From Peptococcaceae bacterium (GTDB taxonomy: Bacteria > Bacillota > Desulfotomaculia > Desulfotomaculales > JACDOK01): a DNA stretch of 64,000 nucleotides. A program made the translations under genes and the position numbers. Below, piece by piece: positions 25,320 to 33,632 of the stretch; the stretch's first letter is position 1, and each line of letters starts with the position of its first letter. The stretch is from the NCBI GenBank assembly GCA_017656185.1, contig JACDOK010000006.1, forward strand, positions 1 to 64,000, given 5' to 3'. The notes under the pieces were generated by a model. That model saw nothing but the letters and a program-made list of their open reading frames with translations, was not told where the DNA came from and made no database searches.

Positions 25320-26471
25320 CTATTGTAGTCGCTCCGGCCTTTCGGCCAGTTTCAATTTCAACGTCATCCTGTCTCCCTGGCGTACCAGGTGTACGGTGAT
25401 CGTATCGCCAACCTTCTTCTTACGGAGGGCATATATGACATCGGCAGTGTTCTTAATCTTCCGCTCATCAATTTTTAGGATAATATCCCCCGTTTTCAGA
25501 CCGGCCCGGTCGGCAGGGCTGCTGGGTACCACAGCATAAACCAAGGCCCCGTCGGTATCTTCAAGACCGCTATATTTGGCCAGCTGGGGACTTACCTCCT
25601 GCAGGTGCACACCCATCCAAGGATGGGCGATCTTGCCGGTTTCAATCAGCTCATCCAACACCGGCTTGATAGTACTGGTAGGAATGGCAAACCCAATACC
25701 CTGCGCCTGGGCATTAACAGCCGTGTTGACGCCAATCACTTCCCCCTGCAGGTTTAACAGCGGCCCGCCACTGTTACCCGGGTTAATGGAAGCGTCGGTC
25801 TGCAGCAGGTTGCCGTAATAACGGTCATCTATGGTAATAGGGCGTCCTTTGGCGCTCACCACCCCGGCAGTTACGGTGTGATCCAGGCCGTAAGGGTTGC
25901 CTATAGCGATAACCCACTCGCCGACTTTGGTACTGCCCGAGTCACCGAGTTTAAGGTAGGGCATCTTTTTCGGCGGATTAATTTTTATTACGGCCAAATC
26001 AAGGTCGTGATCCGCTCCGATCACCTTAGCCGGAAAAGGTTCCTCATAACCAATTAACGTGACAGAAATCTCATCGGCGCCTTGAATAACGTGTTCATTG
26101 GTCAGAATATAGCCGTCATCCGAAATTAAAAAACCAGAACCCATACCGTGCTGAACCCTCGGTTGAGAAGGTACCAGAGGTCGTCCAAAAAATTCGCGGA
26201 AAAAGGGATCATCAAAGAAGGGGTTCCACTGGTTACCCGCCACTTTTACCTGGGTATCAATCTTCACTACTGCGGGACTGGCCTTTTCCACGATATCAGC
26301 AATCGTATCCCTGCCTACCAGAGGTGAGGCAATGGCTTTTTCCTCCGGTTGAACCGGTCTTTCACCGACCATTCCGGCAACGTCATTGAATAACATATTG
26401 CCGGCGGCAAACATAACCCCTCCGACGAAAGCCAGTAAGGAGATAAAGACCATCCATCTCCGCCAGCTCAT
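25320..26471 (-). CDS. HtrA/DegP-like serine protease with PDZ domain
   Basis: A protein of about 383 residues with an N-terminal membrane anchor ('WMVFISLLAFVGGVMFAAG'), a trypsin-like domain with the triad His in 'TNEHVI', Asp in 'HDLDLAVIKI' and Ser in 'NPGNSGGPL', and one C-terminal PDZ domain ('DGALVYAVVPSSPADRAGLKTGDIILKID'). It degrades misfolded proteins on the outside of the membrane. ATG 26471 has AAGGGGTG upstream; the track start at 26498 is too far. It is a separate unit with its own terminator, upstream of dacF. Confidence 0.95.
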   Translation of the reverse strand: MSWRRWMVFISLLAFVGGVMFAAGNMLFNDVAGMVGERPVQPEEKAIASPLVGRDTIADIVEKASPAVVKIDTQVKVAGNQWNPFFDDPFFREFFGRPLVPSQPRVQHGMGSGFLISDDGYILTNEHVIQGADEISVTLIGYEEPFPAKVIGADHDLDLAVIKINPPKKMPYLKLGDSGSTKVGEWVIAIGNPYGLDHTVTAGVVSAKGRPITIDDRYYGNLLQTDASINPGNSGGPLLNLQGEVIGVNTAVNAQAQGIGFAIPTSTIKPVLDELIETGKIAHPWMGVHLQEVSPQLAKYSGLEDTDGALVYAVVPSSPADRAGLKTGDIILKIDERKIKNTADVIYALRKKKVGDTITVHLVRQGDRMTLKLKLAERPERLQ

Positions 26472-26558
26472 AGCGTCACACCCCTTGTGAAATGGCAATA
26501 TTGATCATCTACTTAATTATAATACATTAACGGTTAGGCAGGTCAAGGAAGGGGCTGG

Positions 26559-26752
26559 TGCAGTAAGCAGTAAGCAGTTAAATAAGAGAAGGAATGGGTA
26601 TTGATGAACAATATAAAACCACACTATAGTATCGCGCCTAATTACAGGCTTACATAGAAAAGTGAACAGTGAACAGGAAGGAAACCAACCATTACCATTT
26701 AGCGTTTGTTATTTACTGGTAATAAATTCCTGCTTACTGCTCACTGCTTACA
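26559..26752. repeat. AGTAAGC/AGTGAAC heptad repeats bracketing an intergenic region
   Basis: Plus-oriented heptads at 26559-26579 (GCAGTAAGCAGTAAGCAG) and 26660-26676 (AGTGAACAGTGAACAGG) face minus-oriented heptads at 26731-26752 that begin at the stop codon of the 26748 gene. The rest of the 270-bp gap shows nothing else. Confidence 0.7.
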
Positions 26753-27872
26753 CCCGCTGCTGCCGTGCCAGCATGGTTATCTCCTCTTCTTCCAGAACGC
26801 GTGTAATAGCGATATCATACTTCTCAGCCAGGTTGATTTCATACGGATGTTTGACGGGCCATCCCTGGCGGTCAAACAGAATGCGTACGTGGGGTCGAAG
26901 GGGATAGCCTTTATAGGTTTCCAAAATCACACCAATTTCTCCCGAGCTCAAAGCAACAACGGTACCTACCGGATAGGCTGCCACGGTAGAAAGAAAAGCT
27001 TCCACAACATCGTAATCAAATAAAAAATTACCGGCTCCGCATAACAACTCGTACGCTTGGTGAGCCGGGTAAGCAGAACGGTAAACACGGTCAGCCGTAA
27101 GTGCATCAAAAACATCAGCTACGCTAACTATTTTGGCAAACACGTGTATGTCATCACCGGCCAAGCCCTGCGGGTACCCCTGACCCTGGTGCCTCTCGTG
27201 GTGCTGGTAAGCCGTTATAGCGGAAAGGTTGCTCACATCGCTCATATCGCTCAACATCTTATAACTATCCAGCGGGTGCTGTTTAATGATTTCCATTTCT
27301 TCGCTTGTCAGAGGTTCTTTCTTGTTCAAAATCTCGAGGTTGATTTTGGTCTTCCCGAGATCATGCAGAAGGGCCCCCATACCGAGATGAAAAAGCCGTG
27401 CCCGGTCGTACTTAAGGACAATACCGGTACAAAGTGACAGCACGCATACATTAACGCTGTGCCCGAACGTATATTCATCAAGCGTCCTGATATCCACCAG
27501 GTTAACAACCGTTGATTCACTGTTAAGAAGCTGCTCAATGATCTCTTTTACGGTGGCTTTCATCTCGGCGGACATGCTGGCCATACGCTGCGGTTTATTG
27601 GTAATATCCCCGTACCTCCACTCCTGCATAAGGGTGCGCACCTTTTTAATGGCCTTCACCCGCGTCTCTTCAGCAATAACGTCTTTTACTTCAATATCCG
27701 GCACCAAACCGTCATTAATATAAACAGCCGGGATACCCAGCCTTTGCAATTTCGCCATCACGCGTGAAGTTAAGAACGTGCCGGCCTGCAAAAGCAGCTC
27801 GCCGCGGCTGTTATAAATGGGTCGCCCAACCTTCATTCCAACCCGTAAGCGGTTGACCGGAATACGTCGCAT
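26748..27872 (-). CDS. HD-GYP domain protein with DUF3391-like N-terminus
   Basis: A 374-residue protein. Residues about 1-60 follow the DUF3391-type pattern ('NRLRVGMKVGRPIYNSRGELLLQAGTFLT') often found before HD-GYP domains. The HD-GYP domain has 'FGHSVNVCVLSL', 'LLHDLGKTKI', 'HPLDSYKML' and 'HHERHQGQGYP' with GYP intact. A further roughly 80 residues ('VGTVVALSSGEIGVILETYKGYPLRPHVRILF') form the beta module seen after many such domains. It probably hydrolyses c-di-GMP or a related dinucleotide. No riboswitch was seen upstream. GGGAGG precedes the ATG. Confidence 0.9.
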   Translation of the reverse strand: MRRIPVNRLRVGMKVGRPIYNSRGELLLQAGTFLTSRVMAKLQRLGIPAVYINDGLVPDIEVKDVIAEETRVKAIKKVRTLMQEWRYGDITNKPQRMASMSAEMKATVKEIIEQLLNSESTVVNLVDIRTLDEYTFGHSVNVCVLSLCTGIVLKYDRARLFHLGMGALLHDLGKTKINLEILNKKEPLTSEEMEIIKQHPLDSYKMLSDMSDVSNLSAITAYQHHERHQGQGYPQGLAGDDIHVFAKIVSVADVFDALTADRVYRSAYPAHQAYELLCGAGNFLFDYDVVEAFLSTVAAYPVGTVVALSSGEIGVILETYKGYPLRPHVRILFDRQGWPVKHPYEINLAEKYDIAITRVLEEEEITMLARQQRV

Positions 27873-28018
27873 GAGGCAAAACCTCCCATGTAATAACTCT
27901 CTCTTTCGACAACTAACGATAGAATTCCTCCTCTAAACCCTATTTATCCAGCCAATTTTGAGACTTTTAGACTATACTTACCTCCCTATTAACGATTAAT
28001 TATCTCACCTGAGAGAAT

Positions 28019-28045
28019 AAAGGGGCCTGCTCAAGGCAGGCCCTT
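28019..28045 (-). terminator. Terminator after the TauE/TIGR02186 pair
   Basis: GGGCCTGC-tcaag-GCAGGCCC with flanking A/T pairing, followed on the minus strand by CCTTTATTCT, 32 nt after the stop at 28077. Confidence 0.75.
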
Positions 28046-28076
28046 AACGTTTCAGTATTTTATTTTATCCGGGCAC

Positions 28077-28901
28077 TTAGTGTCCGGCGCTGACACCCTC
28101 GTCCTTGAAAATCTTTGCAAAGATAATCTTAAAGAGGTTGGCAGCCGTCAAACCGGTAGCCAGGGCAATCACCACCGCCGTAATTCCGTAAGCCACCGGG
28201 TTCTCATGTGCCATATGCCCAAGGGTTGCTACCAGACCAACATCTTGTACCATTAAAGGTTTGGTTATATCAGCCAGTACGGTACCGTCCTGGTCGACGG
28301 CGTAGACGCTGATGCTCAGTTCACCCCGCGGCACGCTGGCCGGGATATCCAGGACCGCCTCGAAGGAACCATTGTTTACTTGAACGGTGCCTTCATTAAT
28401 GGTATAAAGGCCCTTCTCTTTGTAAATGTCAATAAGTCCTTTAAGGTATACCTCCGCCCGGTCTCCGGTCAGCGTTACCGTTTTTTCACCGTCCTTGGTG
28501 GTAACCTCGGCTGTATTCATAATAGCGGAAAATTCCGGGTCCACACCCATTTCTTTTTGAGCAGCAGCCGGGATATCGTTAATACTGCCGGAGGTCCATA
28601 CCTGGTACATCCCGGGCGCACCCTTGACAGTGGCCGTTTCCACCGTCATCCATAGACCGGACACCTTACCGTCACGGGCCAGCCCCTGAGGATGCCCGGG
28701 GGCCGTAGCCTTAATAATAACATTACTGCCCTCGGGCGCCGTACCTGTAACCTTAACCTGGGTACCGGCAAAATCCATACCTACATCTACCGTACCGGGG
28801 GTCATGCTAAAATCAACTCCGGCGGCCAAAGCACTACCGGCGAAGCCGAATACCAACAGCAAGGCGCATATAAGCGCGGCACCTTTCTTAAACAGTTTCA
28901 T
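28077..28901 (-). CDS. TIGR02186-type exported, C-terminally anchored protein
   Basis: A 274-residue protein with a signal peptide ('ALICALLLVFGFAGSALA'), a beta-rich extracytoplasmic domain and one C-terminal membrane helix ('YGITAVVIALATGLTAANLF') with a basic cytoplasmic end. The order 'VTGTAPEGSNVIIKATAP', 'VSGLWM', 'PGMYQVWTSG', 'LYTINEG', 'PASVPRGELSISVYAVDQDG' fits the TIGR02186/Alph_Pro_TM family, which typically accompanies TauE/SafE exporters. Its start overlaps the TauE stop by one base. A paralogue with the same architecture lies at 43921. It is probably an accessory subunit of the neighbouring exporter; the exact role is not known. Confidence 0.75.
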   Translation of the reverse strand: MKLFKKGAALICALLLVFGFAGSALAAGVDFSMTPGTVDVGMDFAGTQVKVTGTAPEGSNVIIKATAPGHPQGLARDGKVSGLWMTVETATVKGAPGMYQVWTSGSINDIPAAAQKEMGVDPEFSAIMNTAEVTTKDGEKTVTLTGDRAEVYLKGLIDIYKEKGLYTINEGTVQVNNGSFEAVLDIPASVPRGELSISVYAVDQDGTVLADITKPLMVQDVGLVATLGHMAHENPVAYGITAVVIALATGLTAANLFKIIFAKIFKDEGVSAGH

Positions 28902-29833
28902 TAATGGCCACCCCCCGCTGCTTTGAGATGGATCAAACTATCAGGGGTCATTACCAGGCTCATTACCAGTTTCGCCATCACGATAAGCACGATGATGGCC
29001 AGAATAATCCTGAGCTGCTCGCCCTTAAAGTACTTACTAAGCCGCGCTCCAACCTGAGCACCTAGGGTGGAACCACAGAAGAGCAGGATGGCCAGTACAA
29101 TATCCACGGTATGGTTGGCTATAGCCTGCTGAATCGTAACGTTTATTGTCGTAAACACAATCTGGAAAAGGTCCGTGCCGATAGCTACGATAGTAGGCAT
29201 CCCGAGAAGGTAAACCATCGCCGGCATGGTGATGAACCCACCGCCGACACCAAGCATGGCGGCCAGGCATCCAACCATAAAGCCCAGACCTACAACAAAG
29301 AGTACCGAAGTCCTGATCCCACTTTGCTTGAACTCCGTTTGGAAGGGTAACTTGGCCACAAAAGCCCGAAAACCGGAAGGTTTTTCTTCCGCGGGTGCGG
29401 CTGCTTTCTTTTTAGTACCCTTCAAAGCATTAATACTTTCAATAAGCATATAACCGCCCACCAGGGCCAGCATGATGACATAAATAATCTTCATTGTAAA
29501 GTCATAGTTTCCAAAACCGCGCAGCACCCTAACTAACTGGGCACCAAAAGTACCTCCCAACACGCCTCCGATAAGGAAGGTAATACCCATCTTCATATCA
29601 ACGTTACCCAACCTCTTGTGGGCCAATGCTCCTGAAGCCGATGCCGCTACAATCTGGTTGGTGTCCGAAGCCGCGGCCACTGCCGGGGGAATCCCCGAAA
29701 AAATCAGCAGGGGCGTAAGCAGGAACCCGCCGCCGACACCGAAAAGCCCCGACAAAACACCGACTGCAGCGCCGAGTCCTATAATAAGGAATACGTTCAC
29801 CGGCATACCCGCAATGGGCAAGTAGATCTCCAT
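28901..29833 (-). CDS. TauE/SafE-family anion exporter
   Basis: A protein of about 310 residues with eight to nine membrane segments in two related halves, each with the Gly-rich signature: 'GLFGVGGGFLLTPLLI' and 'AAMLGVGGGFITMPAMVY'. Family members export sulfite, sulfonates or related anions. ATG 29833 is chosen: AAGGAG lies at good distance, and the resulting N-terminus (MEIYLPIAGMPVNV) aligns residue for residue with the paralogue at 44697 (MHLDLTAAGIAVNV). A charged cytoplasmic insert (KGTKKKAAAPAEEKPSG) separates the halves. It forms a two-gene operon with the TIGR02186-type protein. Sulfite or another sulfur oxyanion is the likely substrate, by context only. Confidence 0.9.
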   Translation of the reverse strand: MEIYLPIAGMPVNVFLIIGLGAAVGVLSGLFGVGGGFLLTPLLIFSGIPPAVAAASDTNQIVAASASGALAHKRLGNVDMKMGITFLIGGVLGGTFGAQLVRVLRGFGNYDFTMKIIYVIMLALVGGYMLIESINALKGTKKKAAAPAEEKPSGFRAFVAKLPFQTEFKQSGIRTSVLFVVGLGFMVGCLAAMLGVGGGFITMPAMVYLLGMPTIVAIGTDLFQIVFTTINVTIQQAIANHTVDIVLAILLFCGSTLGAQVGARLSKYFKGEQLRIILAIIVLIVMAKLVMSLVMTPDSLIHLKAAGGGH

Positions 29834-30228
29834 CTGCATCTCTCCTTAAGTTAAGTATAAGTATTCGTATTAAAATTCACATTCGGTAAGGTGCTTAAAT
29901 CATAAGATTGTGAACACAAACACATAAGCCTGCAAACACAAAGTCCCCATCAGAGGTACATCTAAGAGAATTTCCTGGTTTCAATAAGGTGGGATTGGAA
30001 CCTAGACCGGGGTTAACACCCCCTTTGGACAGTTTGGCAATGAAAGGGACCTCGTGGCCCATACTTTTTGTCATCACTTAGTTGGCGAACATATTTTTAC
30101 GTATGTGTTGTCACTACTTTGTTGACGCTATTATACTAACTAGTGAGATTAAAGACAATAGGTAATTGCTGAAACCTTGTAGATTTAACAAAAAAAGGAC
30201 ACCGCAAGGACGTCCTGTTGGCACTACT
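29834..30228. other. Intergenic region with tandem TTGTCA direct repeats
   Basis: 395 bp between the TauE and rpoN units. Two 21-bp direct repeats 40 bp apart, TTGTCATCACTTAGTTGGCG (30068) and TTGTCACTACTTTGTTGACG (30108), agree at about 17 positions. TATACT lies 18 nt after the second TTGTCA, so a plus-strand promoter-like arrangement exists, although no plus gene follows nearby. No RNA gene was recognised. Confidence 0.55.
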
Positions 30229-31524
30229 CTATTTATGACGCCGCTTAAAAGCGGGGGGGATTTGCATTTTCTTTCTGTACTTGGCAACCGTACGGCGGGA
30301 CACGCTGATACCATATTGTTTTAAAAGCTGTACGATATTTTCATCACTAAAAGGAGAAGCCGGGTTTTCCCGGCTTACGATAGCCTTGATTTTTTCCTGA
30401 ATGGTATCGGCCGATACTTCACCATCGCCGCCGCGAGGAAAAAATACTTTCAAAGCATAGATTCCCCTCGGGGTCTGTACATACTTGTGCGCTGCGGCCC
30501 TGCTTACAGTCGACACGTGCAAGTCCAAGGTATGAGCAACCTGGTTCATTGTTAAAGGTATTAACCCTGCAGGGCCAAAATCCAGAAAATCCCGCTGCAG
30601 CACAATAAGCAGTTCGAGAACCCTTTGCAGGGTCTGCTGTCTTCGCTCAATACTCTTGATAAAAACCCGGGCCGCATCCAACTTGTCCCGGAGAAAACTT
30701 CGCGCCGCATCATCAAGATCGGGCTTTTTGAGTAAGGATATGTATCTTTCGTTAAGACGCAAACGTGGGCCTGCATTGTTAACCACTACCTGATAATCCT
30801 TACCGCTTTTTGTGATTACAGCATCCGGGATGATGAAAGGCACCGCGGTATTGTTGTACCGTCGTCCCGGCTTTGGCTCGAGGGAACGAATAACTTTGAC
30901 GGCAGCCGCAACCTGTTCTTCCGTGACATCCAAACGCCGCGCAATTTTACGTATACGACCTCGGGCCAAATCATCCAGATGATGATTAATTAATTGAACA
31001 ACTAATGCATGCTGGCTATGAGAAGGATCCACCTGCAGCAAAAGGCATTCTTTTAGGTTTCTGGCCCCAATCCCAGGAGGCCCCAATTTTTGTATAATCT
31101 GTAACGCCTTGACGGCATCCCGCGCAGAAACACCGCATTCCCGGGCAATTTCACTAATTTCCACATCAAGATAGCCGTTTTCATCCAAATGGTAGACAAT
31201 ATACGTGCCGACTGCCTGCATGGTTTGCCCAACATCGGCCAAATTCAGCTCAGACAGGAGATGGTCAACAAGACCCGGGCGGGGAGCGGGCACGTTGTCC
31301 CACGTCAAAGCATCCCCAGTATCAGCAGGTGGAAGGTTCTTAATATACCATTCTTCCGGCGTGCTCTCATCCGGCTCCAACAACGGGTTTTGCTGCATCT
31401 CATTCATCACACGGGACCATAACTGCTGGACTGGAAGCTGCAGCACATCCAGTGATTTTACCGTGCTTTGGTTAATACTTGTAGCCAGCCGGGGGATCAT
31501 ACCCAGCGAGATATATTCTTTCAT
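30229..31524 (-). CDS. rpoN: RNA polymerase sigma-54 factor
   Basis: A protein of about 431 residues. Region I is 'INQSTVKSLDVLQLPVQQLWSRVMNEMQQNPLLE', the core-binding region lies in the middle, and the DNA-binding C-terminus has the HTH ('TMNQVAHTLDLHVSTVSRAAAHKY') and the RpoN box 'VSRRTVAKYRKKMQIPPAFKRR', slightly diverged from ARRTVAKYREM. It directs transcription from -24/-12 promoters when activated by NtrC-type proteins; one such activator is encoded at 41786. ATG 31524 is preferred: the track's GTG 31554 lies inside the GTGACA/TGTCAC inverted repeat. No clear -24/-12 promoter was found in the window. Confidence 0.95.
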   Translation of the reverse strand: MKEYISLGMIPRLATSINQSTVKSLDVLQLPVQQLWSRVMNEMQQNPLLEPDESTPEEWYIKNLPPADTGDALTWDNVPAPRPGLVDHLLSELNLADVGQTMQAVGTYIVYHLDENGYLDVEISEIARECGVSARDAVKALQIIQKLGPPGIGARNLKECLLLQVDPSHSQHALVVQLINHHLDDLARGRIRKIARRLDVTEEQVAAAVKVIRSLEPKPGRRYNNTAVPFIIPDAVITKSGKDYQVVVNNAGPRLRLNERYISLLKKPDLDDAARSFLRDKLDAARVFIKSIERRQQTLQRVLELLIVLQRDFLDFGPAGLIPLTMNQVAHTLDLHVSTVSRAAAHKYVQTPRGIYALKVFFPRGGDGEVSADTIQEKIKAIVSRENPASPFSDENIVQLLKQYGISVSRRTVAKYRKKMQIPPAFKRRHK

Positions 31525-31546
31525 ACCGCTACAACTCTTATTATCC

Positions 31547-31577
31547 GGTGACACTACATTTAAACAATAGTGTCACC
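31547..31577. promoter_or_regulatory. Perfect 10-bp inverted repeat GGTGACACTA/TAGTGTCACC, candidate operator
   Basis: GGTGACACTA (31547-31556) and TAGTGTCACC (31568-31577) are separated by 11 bp in the divergent rpoN / CoA-transferase intergenic region, 15 bp upstream of the -35 box at 31592. The GTGACA...TGTCAC core recurs at 33291-33325 upstream of the transposase-like gene. Confidence 0.6.
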
Positions 31578-31591
31578 CACGTATTATTTTA

Positions 31592-31621
31592 TTGACCTGC
31601 ATAAACTAAATATCATATGCT
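31592..31621 (+). promoter_or_regulatory. Sigma-A-type promoter for the CoA-transferase gene
   Basis: TTGACC (31592-31597), an 18-bp spacer and TATGCT (31616-31621), 170 bp upstream of the start codon. A TTGTCATTAC motif at 31712-31721 lies in the predicted leader. Confidence 0.55.
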
Positions 31622-31791
31622 AATTGCGAGAAAGACCACATTCTTAGCACAACGTTGCCCTCGAAGGCATTATATAAATAACCCGCCAGCAGAACAAGAT
31701 AGGCAATATATTTGTCATTACGAGTATACTACCAAGCAATTTTCCATACCCCGTCGTTAATGATAATTTTTTTAGAAAAGGAGTTGTTGCT

Positions 31792-33123
31792 ATGGTTTGG
31801 TTCCAAGTAGGCCCGTTTTCAAGCAGGAGAAATGTTTTAAAGACTTTTCTCCAGGAAAAGCTTGTCACTCCCCAGGAAGCCGTAGAATGCATCCGATCGG
31901 GCAACAACGTCGTCCTATCTATGGGGGCCGGAGAACCGACCGTGCTGCTTGACGCTATGGTCGAGCGCAAGGATGAACTACGCGACGTGCGCATTCACCA
32001 AATGCTTCCGGTTTATACGCCCAAATATATGAAGAAAGGTATGGAGCGCCACTTTCGCCACGTTTCCTGGGTTAACAGTGCCGTTACCCGACCGGGCGTC
32101 AAAGCCGGGCAGGCCGGCATAATGCCCGGTTATCTTTATGAATACCCCCGTTTTATTACGGAAAGTTTACCGGTCGATGTATTTATGGCTACGGTTTCTC
32201 CCATGGACCGGCACGGCTTTCTCAGTTTCGGGGTCTCGGTAAACTATGCTATGGCAGCAGCCCAGAAAGCCAATACCGTCATCCTGGTAGTGAACCCCAA
32301 TATGCCGCGCGTTCACGGCAGCGGTCATATCCACATTTGCCAGGCCGACCTGGTTATTGAGGATAATTCCCCCCTACCCGAAGTCACCCCCGATCCGCCC
32401 ACCGAAATTGATCTTAAGATCGCCGAAAACATTGCCGCGTATATAGATGACAGGGCCACTCTCGAACTGGGCATCGGTACCATCCCCCAGACCCTTCCCT
32501 TCGCCCTTGCAGGCAAAAAGGGCTTGGGAATTCACACTGAGATCCTCACCGACGCCGTTATAGAATTAGTCGAAAAAGGAATTGTCACTAACCAAAACAA
32601 GACCTTACACCCGGGTAAAATTATCTGCACATCGGCGATTGGAACCAAACAGCTCTATGATTTCATGGACGACAACCCTATGATTGAAATGCGTCCCGTC
32701 TCTTATACTAACGATCCCTATGTTATCGCTAGAAACGAGAACATGGTCTCGGTTAACAGCGCCAGTGAGGTGGATTTACTGGGACAGTGTTCCGCCGAAC
32801 CCGTCGGGCCCAAAAAACTCTGCGGAACCGGAGGACAGGTTGATTTTGCACGCGGGACCGCTCTTGCCCGCAACGGCAAATTCTTTATGGCGCTGCGGTC
32901 GACCAACGAAAAGGGGCAGTCTAACATCGTGCCTCAACTGCACGCCGGAGCCGTCGTGAGCATCAACCGCAATGACGTCGATTATATCGCCACCGAATAC
33001 GGTGTAGTGAAGTTACGGGGAAAAACGGTGCGGGAGCGGGCCGAGGCCTTAATTTCTATCGCCCACCCCGACTATCGTGACGGTCTTAAAGAGGCCGCCA
33101 AAAAACTCGGTTATACCAGATAG
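31792..33123 (+). CDS. Acetyl-CoA hydrolase/transferase-family CoA-transferase
   Basis: A 443-residue enzyme of the Cat1 / 4-hydroxybutyrate CoA-transferase family, which moves CoA between acetyl-CoA and an organic acid through a glutamyl-CoA intermediate. Visible blocks are 'SMGAGEPTVLLDAM', 'ELGIGTIPQTLPFALAGKKGLGIHTEILTDAVIELVE', 'VNSASEVDLLGQ' and 'GTGGQVDFARGTALARNGKFFMALRST'. AAAAGGAG precedes the ATG. It is monocistronic, with TTGTCA-type motifs on both sides. The acid substrate cannot be read from the sequence: acetate/butyrate, 4-hydroxybutyrate or propionate are all possible. In a sulfate reducer it could serve fatty-acid activation or acetate formation. Confidence 0.9.
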   Translation: MVWFQVGPFSSRRNVLKTFLQEKLVTPQEAVECIRSGNNVVLSMGAGEPTVLLDAMVERKDELRDVRIHQMLPVYTPKYMKKGMERHFRHVSWVNSAVTRPGVKAGQAGIMPGYLYEYPRFITESLPVDVFMATVSPMDRHGFLSFGVSVNYAMAAAQKANTVILVVNPNMPRVHGSGHIHICQADLVIEDNSPLPEVTPDPPTEIDLKIAENIAAYIDDRATLELGIGTIPQTLPFALAGKKGLGIHTEILTDAVIELVEKGIVTNQNKTLHPGKIICTSAIGTKQLYDFMDDNPMIEMRPVSYTNDPYVIARNENMVSVNSASEVDLLGQCSAEPVGPKKLCGTGGQVDFARGTALARNGKFFMALRSTNEKGQSNIVPQLHAGAVVSINRNDVDYIATEYGVVKLRGKTVRERAEALISIAHPDYRDGLKEAAKKLGYTR

Positions 33124-33257
33124 TTCTTGAGGTAGAAGCAATATGTTGACATTACACTGATCACTACCCGAGTGACAATTCTTAATATGCTTAAGCGGTT
33201 CATTCCTACGGGGATGTGTATTTTTAAATTTATTGTTAAAAAAGTTTAACAAAAATA

Positions 33258-33286
33258 TTGACCTTATTAACCCACTGTGGTAGTAT
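33258..33286 (+). promoter_or_regulatory. Sigma-A-type promoter upstream of the transposase-like gene
   Basis: TTGACC (33258-33263), exactly 17 bp, then TAGTAT (33281-33286). The same -35 hexamer is used at 31592. Operator-like repeats follow directly after the predicted start of transcription, a repressor-type position. Confidence 0.65.
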
Positions 33287-33290
33287 GCTG

Positions 33291-33413
33291 GTGACAAAAG
33301 TGATAAGGTTCACAAGTGTTGTCACTACAGTATTTCCAAGGGTTCTACCCGATTTAAACATTACTTGTTACGGATTTTTAACAGGCAAGCAAGATAGATA
33401 TAGTTGTCACTAC
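33291..33413 (+). promoter_or_regulatory. Operator-like repeats: GTGACA/TGTCAC inverted repeat and two TTGTCACTAC motifs
   Basis: GTGACA (33291-33296) and TGTCAC (33320-33325) form an inverted repeat across the predicted +1 region. Two exact TTGTCACTAC copies lie at 33319-33328 and 33404-33413, 85 bp apart, in the leader of the transposase-like gene. The binding protein is unknown. Confidence 0.55.
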
Positions 33414-33468
33414 ATTGTTCGGTTAACTGATTAATATCATTTGCCGATAGGCTGAGGTAGAAAAAAAG

Positions 33469-33600
33469 AACCCCTCGCCCGCCGGCATCCGTATCTGACA
33501 CCCGTCGCAGTGTGGGGCACTTCCCGGGTGCTGATACAGTCGATACAGTCTTTACTACCATTATACCGACTTTTTCTGAGGGGTTATTTTATTCTTTTTT
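33469..33600 (+). promoter_or_regulatory. Possible attenuator or leader RNA bounded by AACCCCTC/GAGGGGTT
   Basis: AACCCCTC (33469-33476) pairs with GAGGGGTT (33578-33585), which is followed by ATTTTATTCTTTTTT. About 100 nt lie inside, including a CGGGTG/GTGGGG-rich part and a GATACAGTC direct repeat. It sits 33 nt before the SD of the transposase-like gene and could terminate most transcripts from the promoter at 33258. No known riboswitch was recognised. Confidence 0.4.
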
Positions 33601-33632
33601 CGCTAATTTCCAGCAACTAAGGCGGTGATCAA

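Noticed and set aside
31645-31658. TAGCACaacgTTGC resembling a sigma-54 -24/-12 promoter upstream of the CoA-transferase gene
   Set aside because: GG is AG, and the spacing between the two elements is one base short; sigma-54 promoters tolerate neither well. A good sigma-A promoter exists at 31592.
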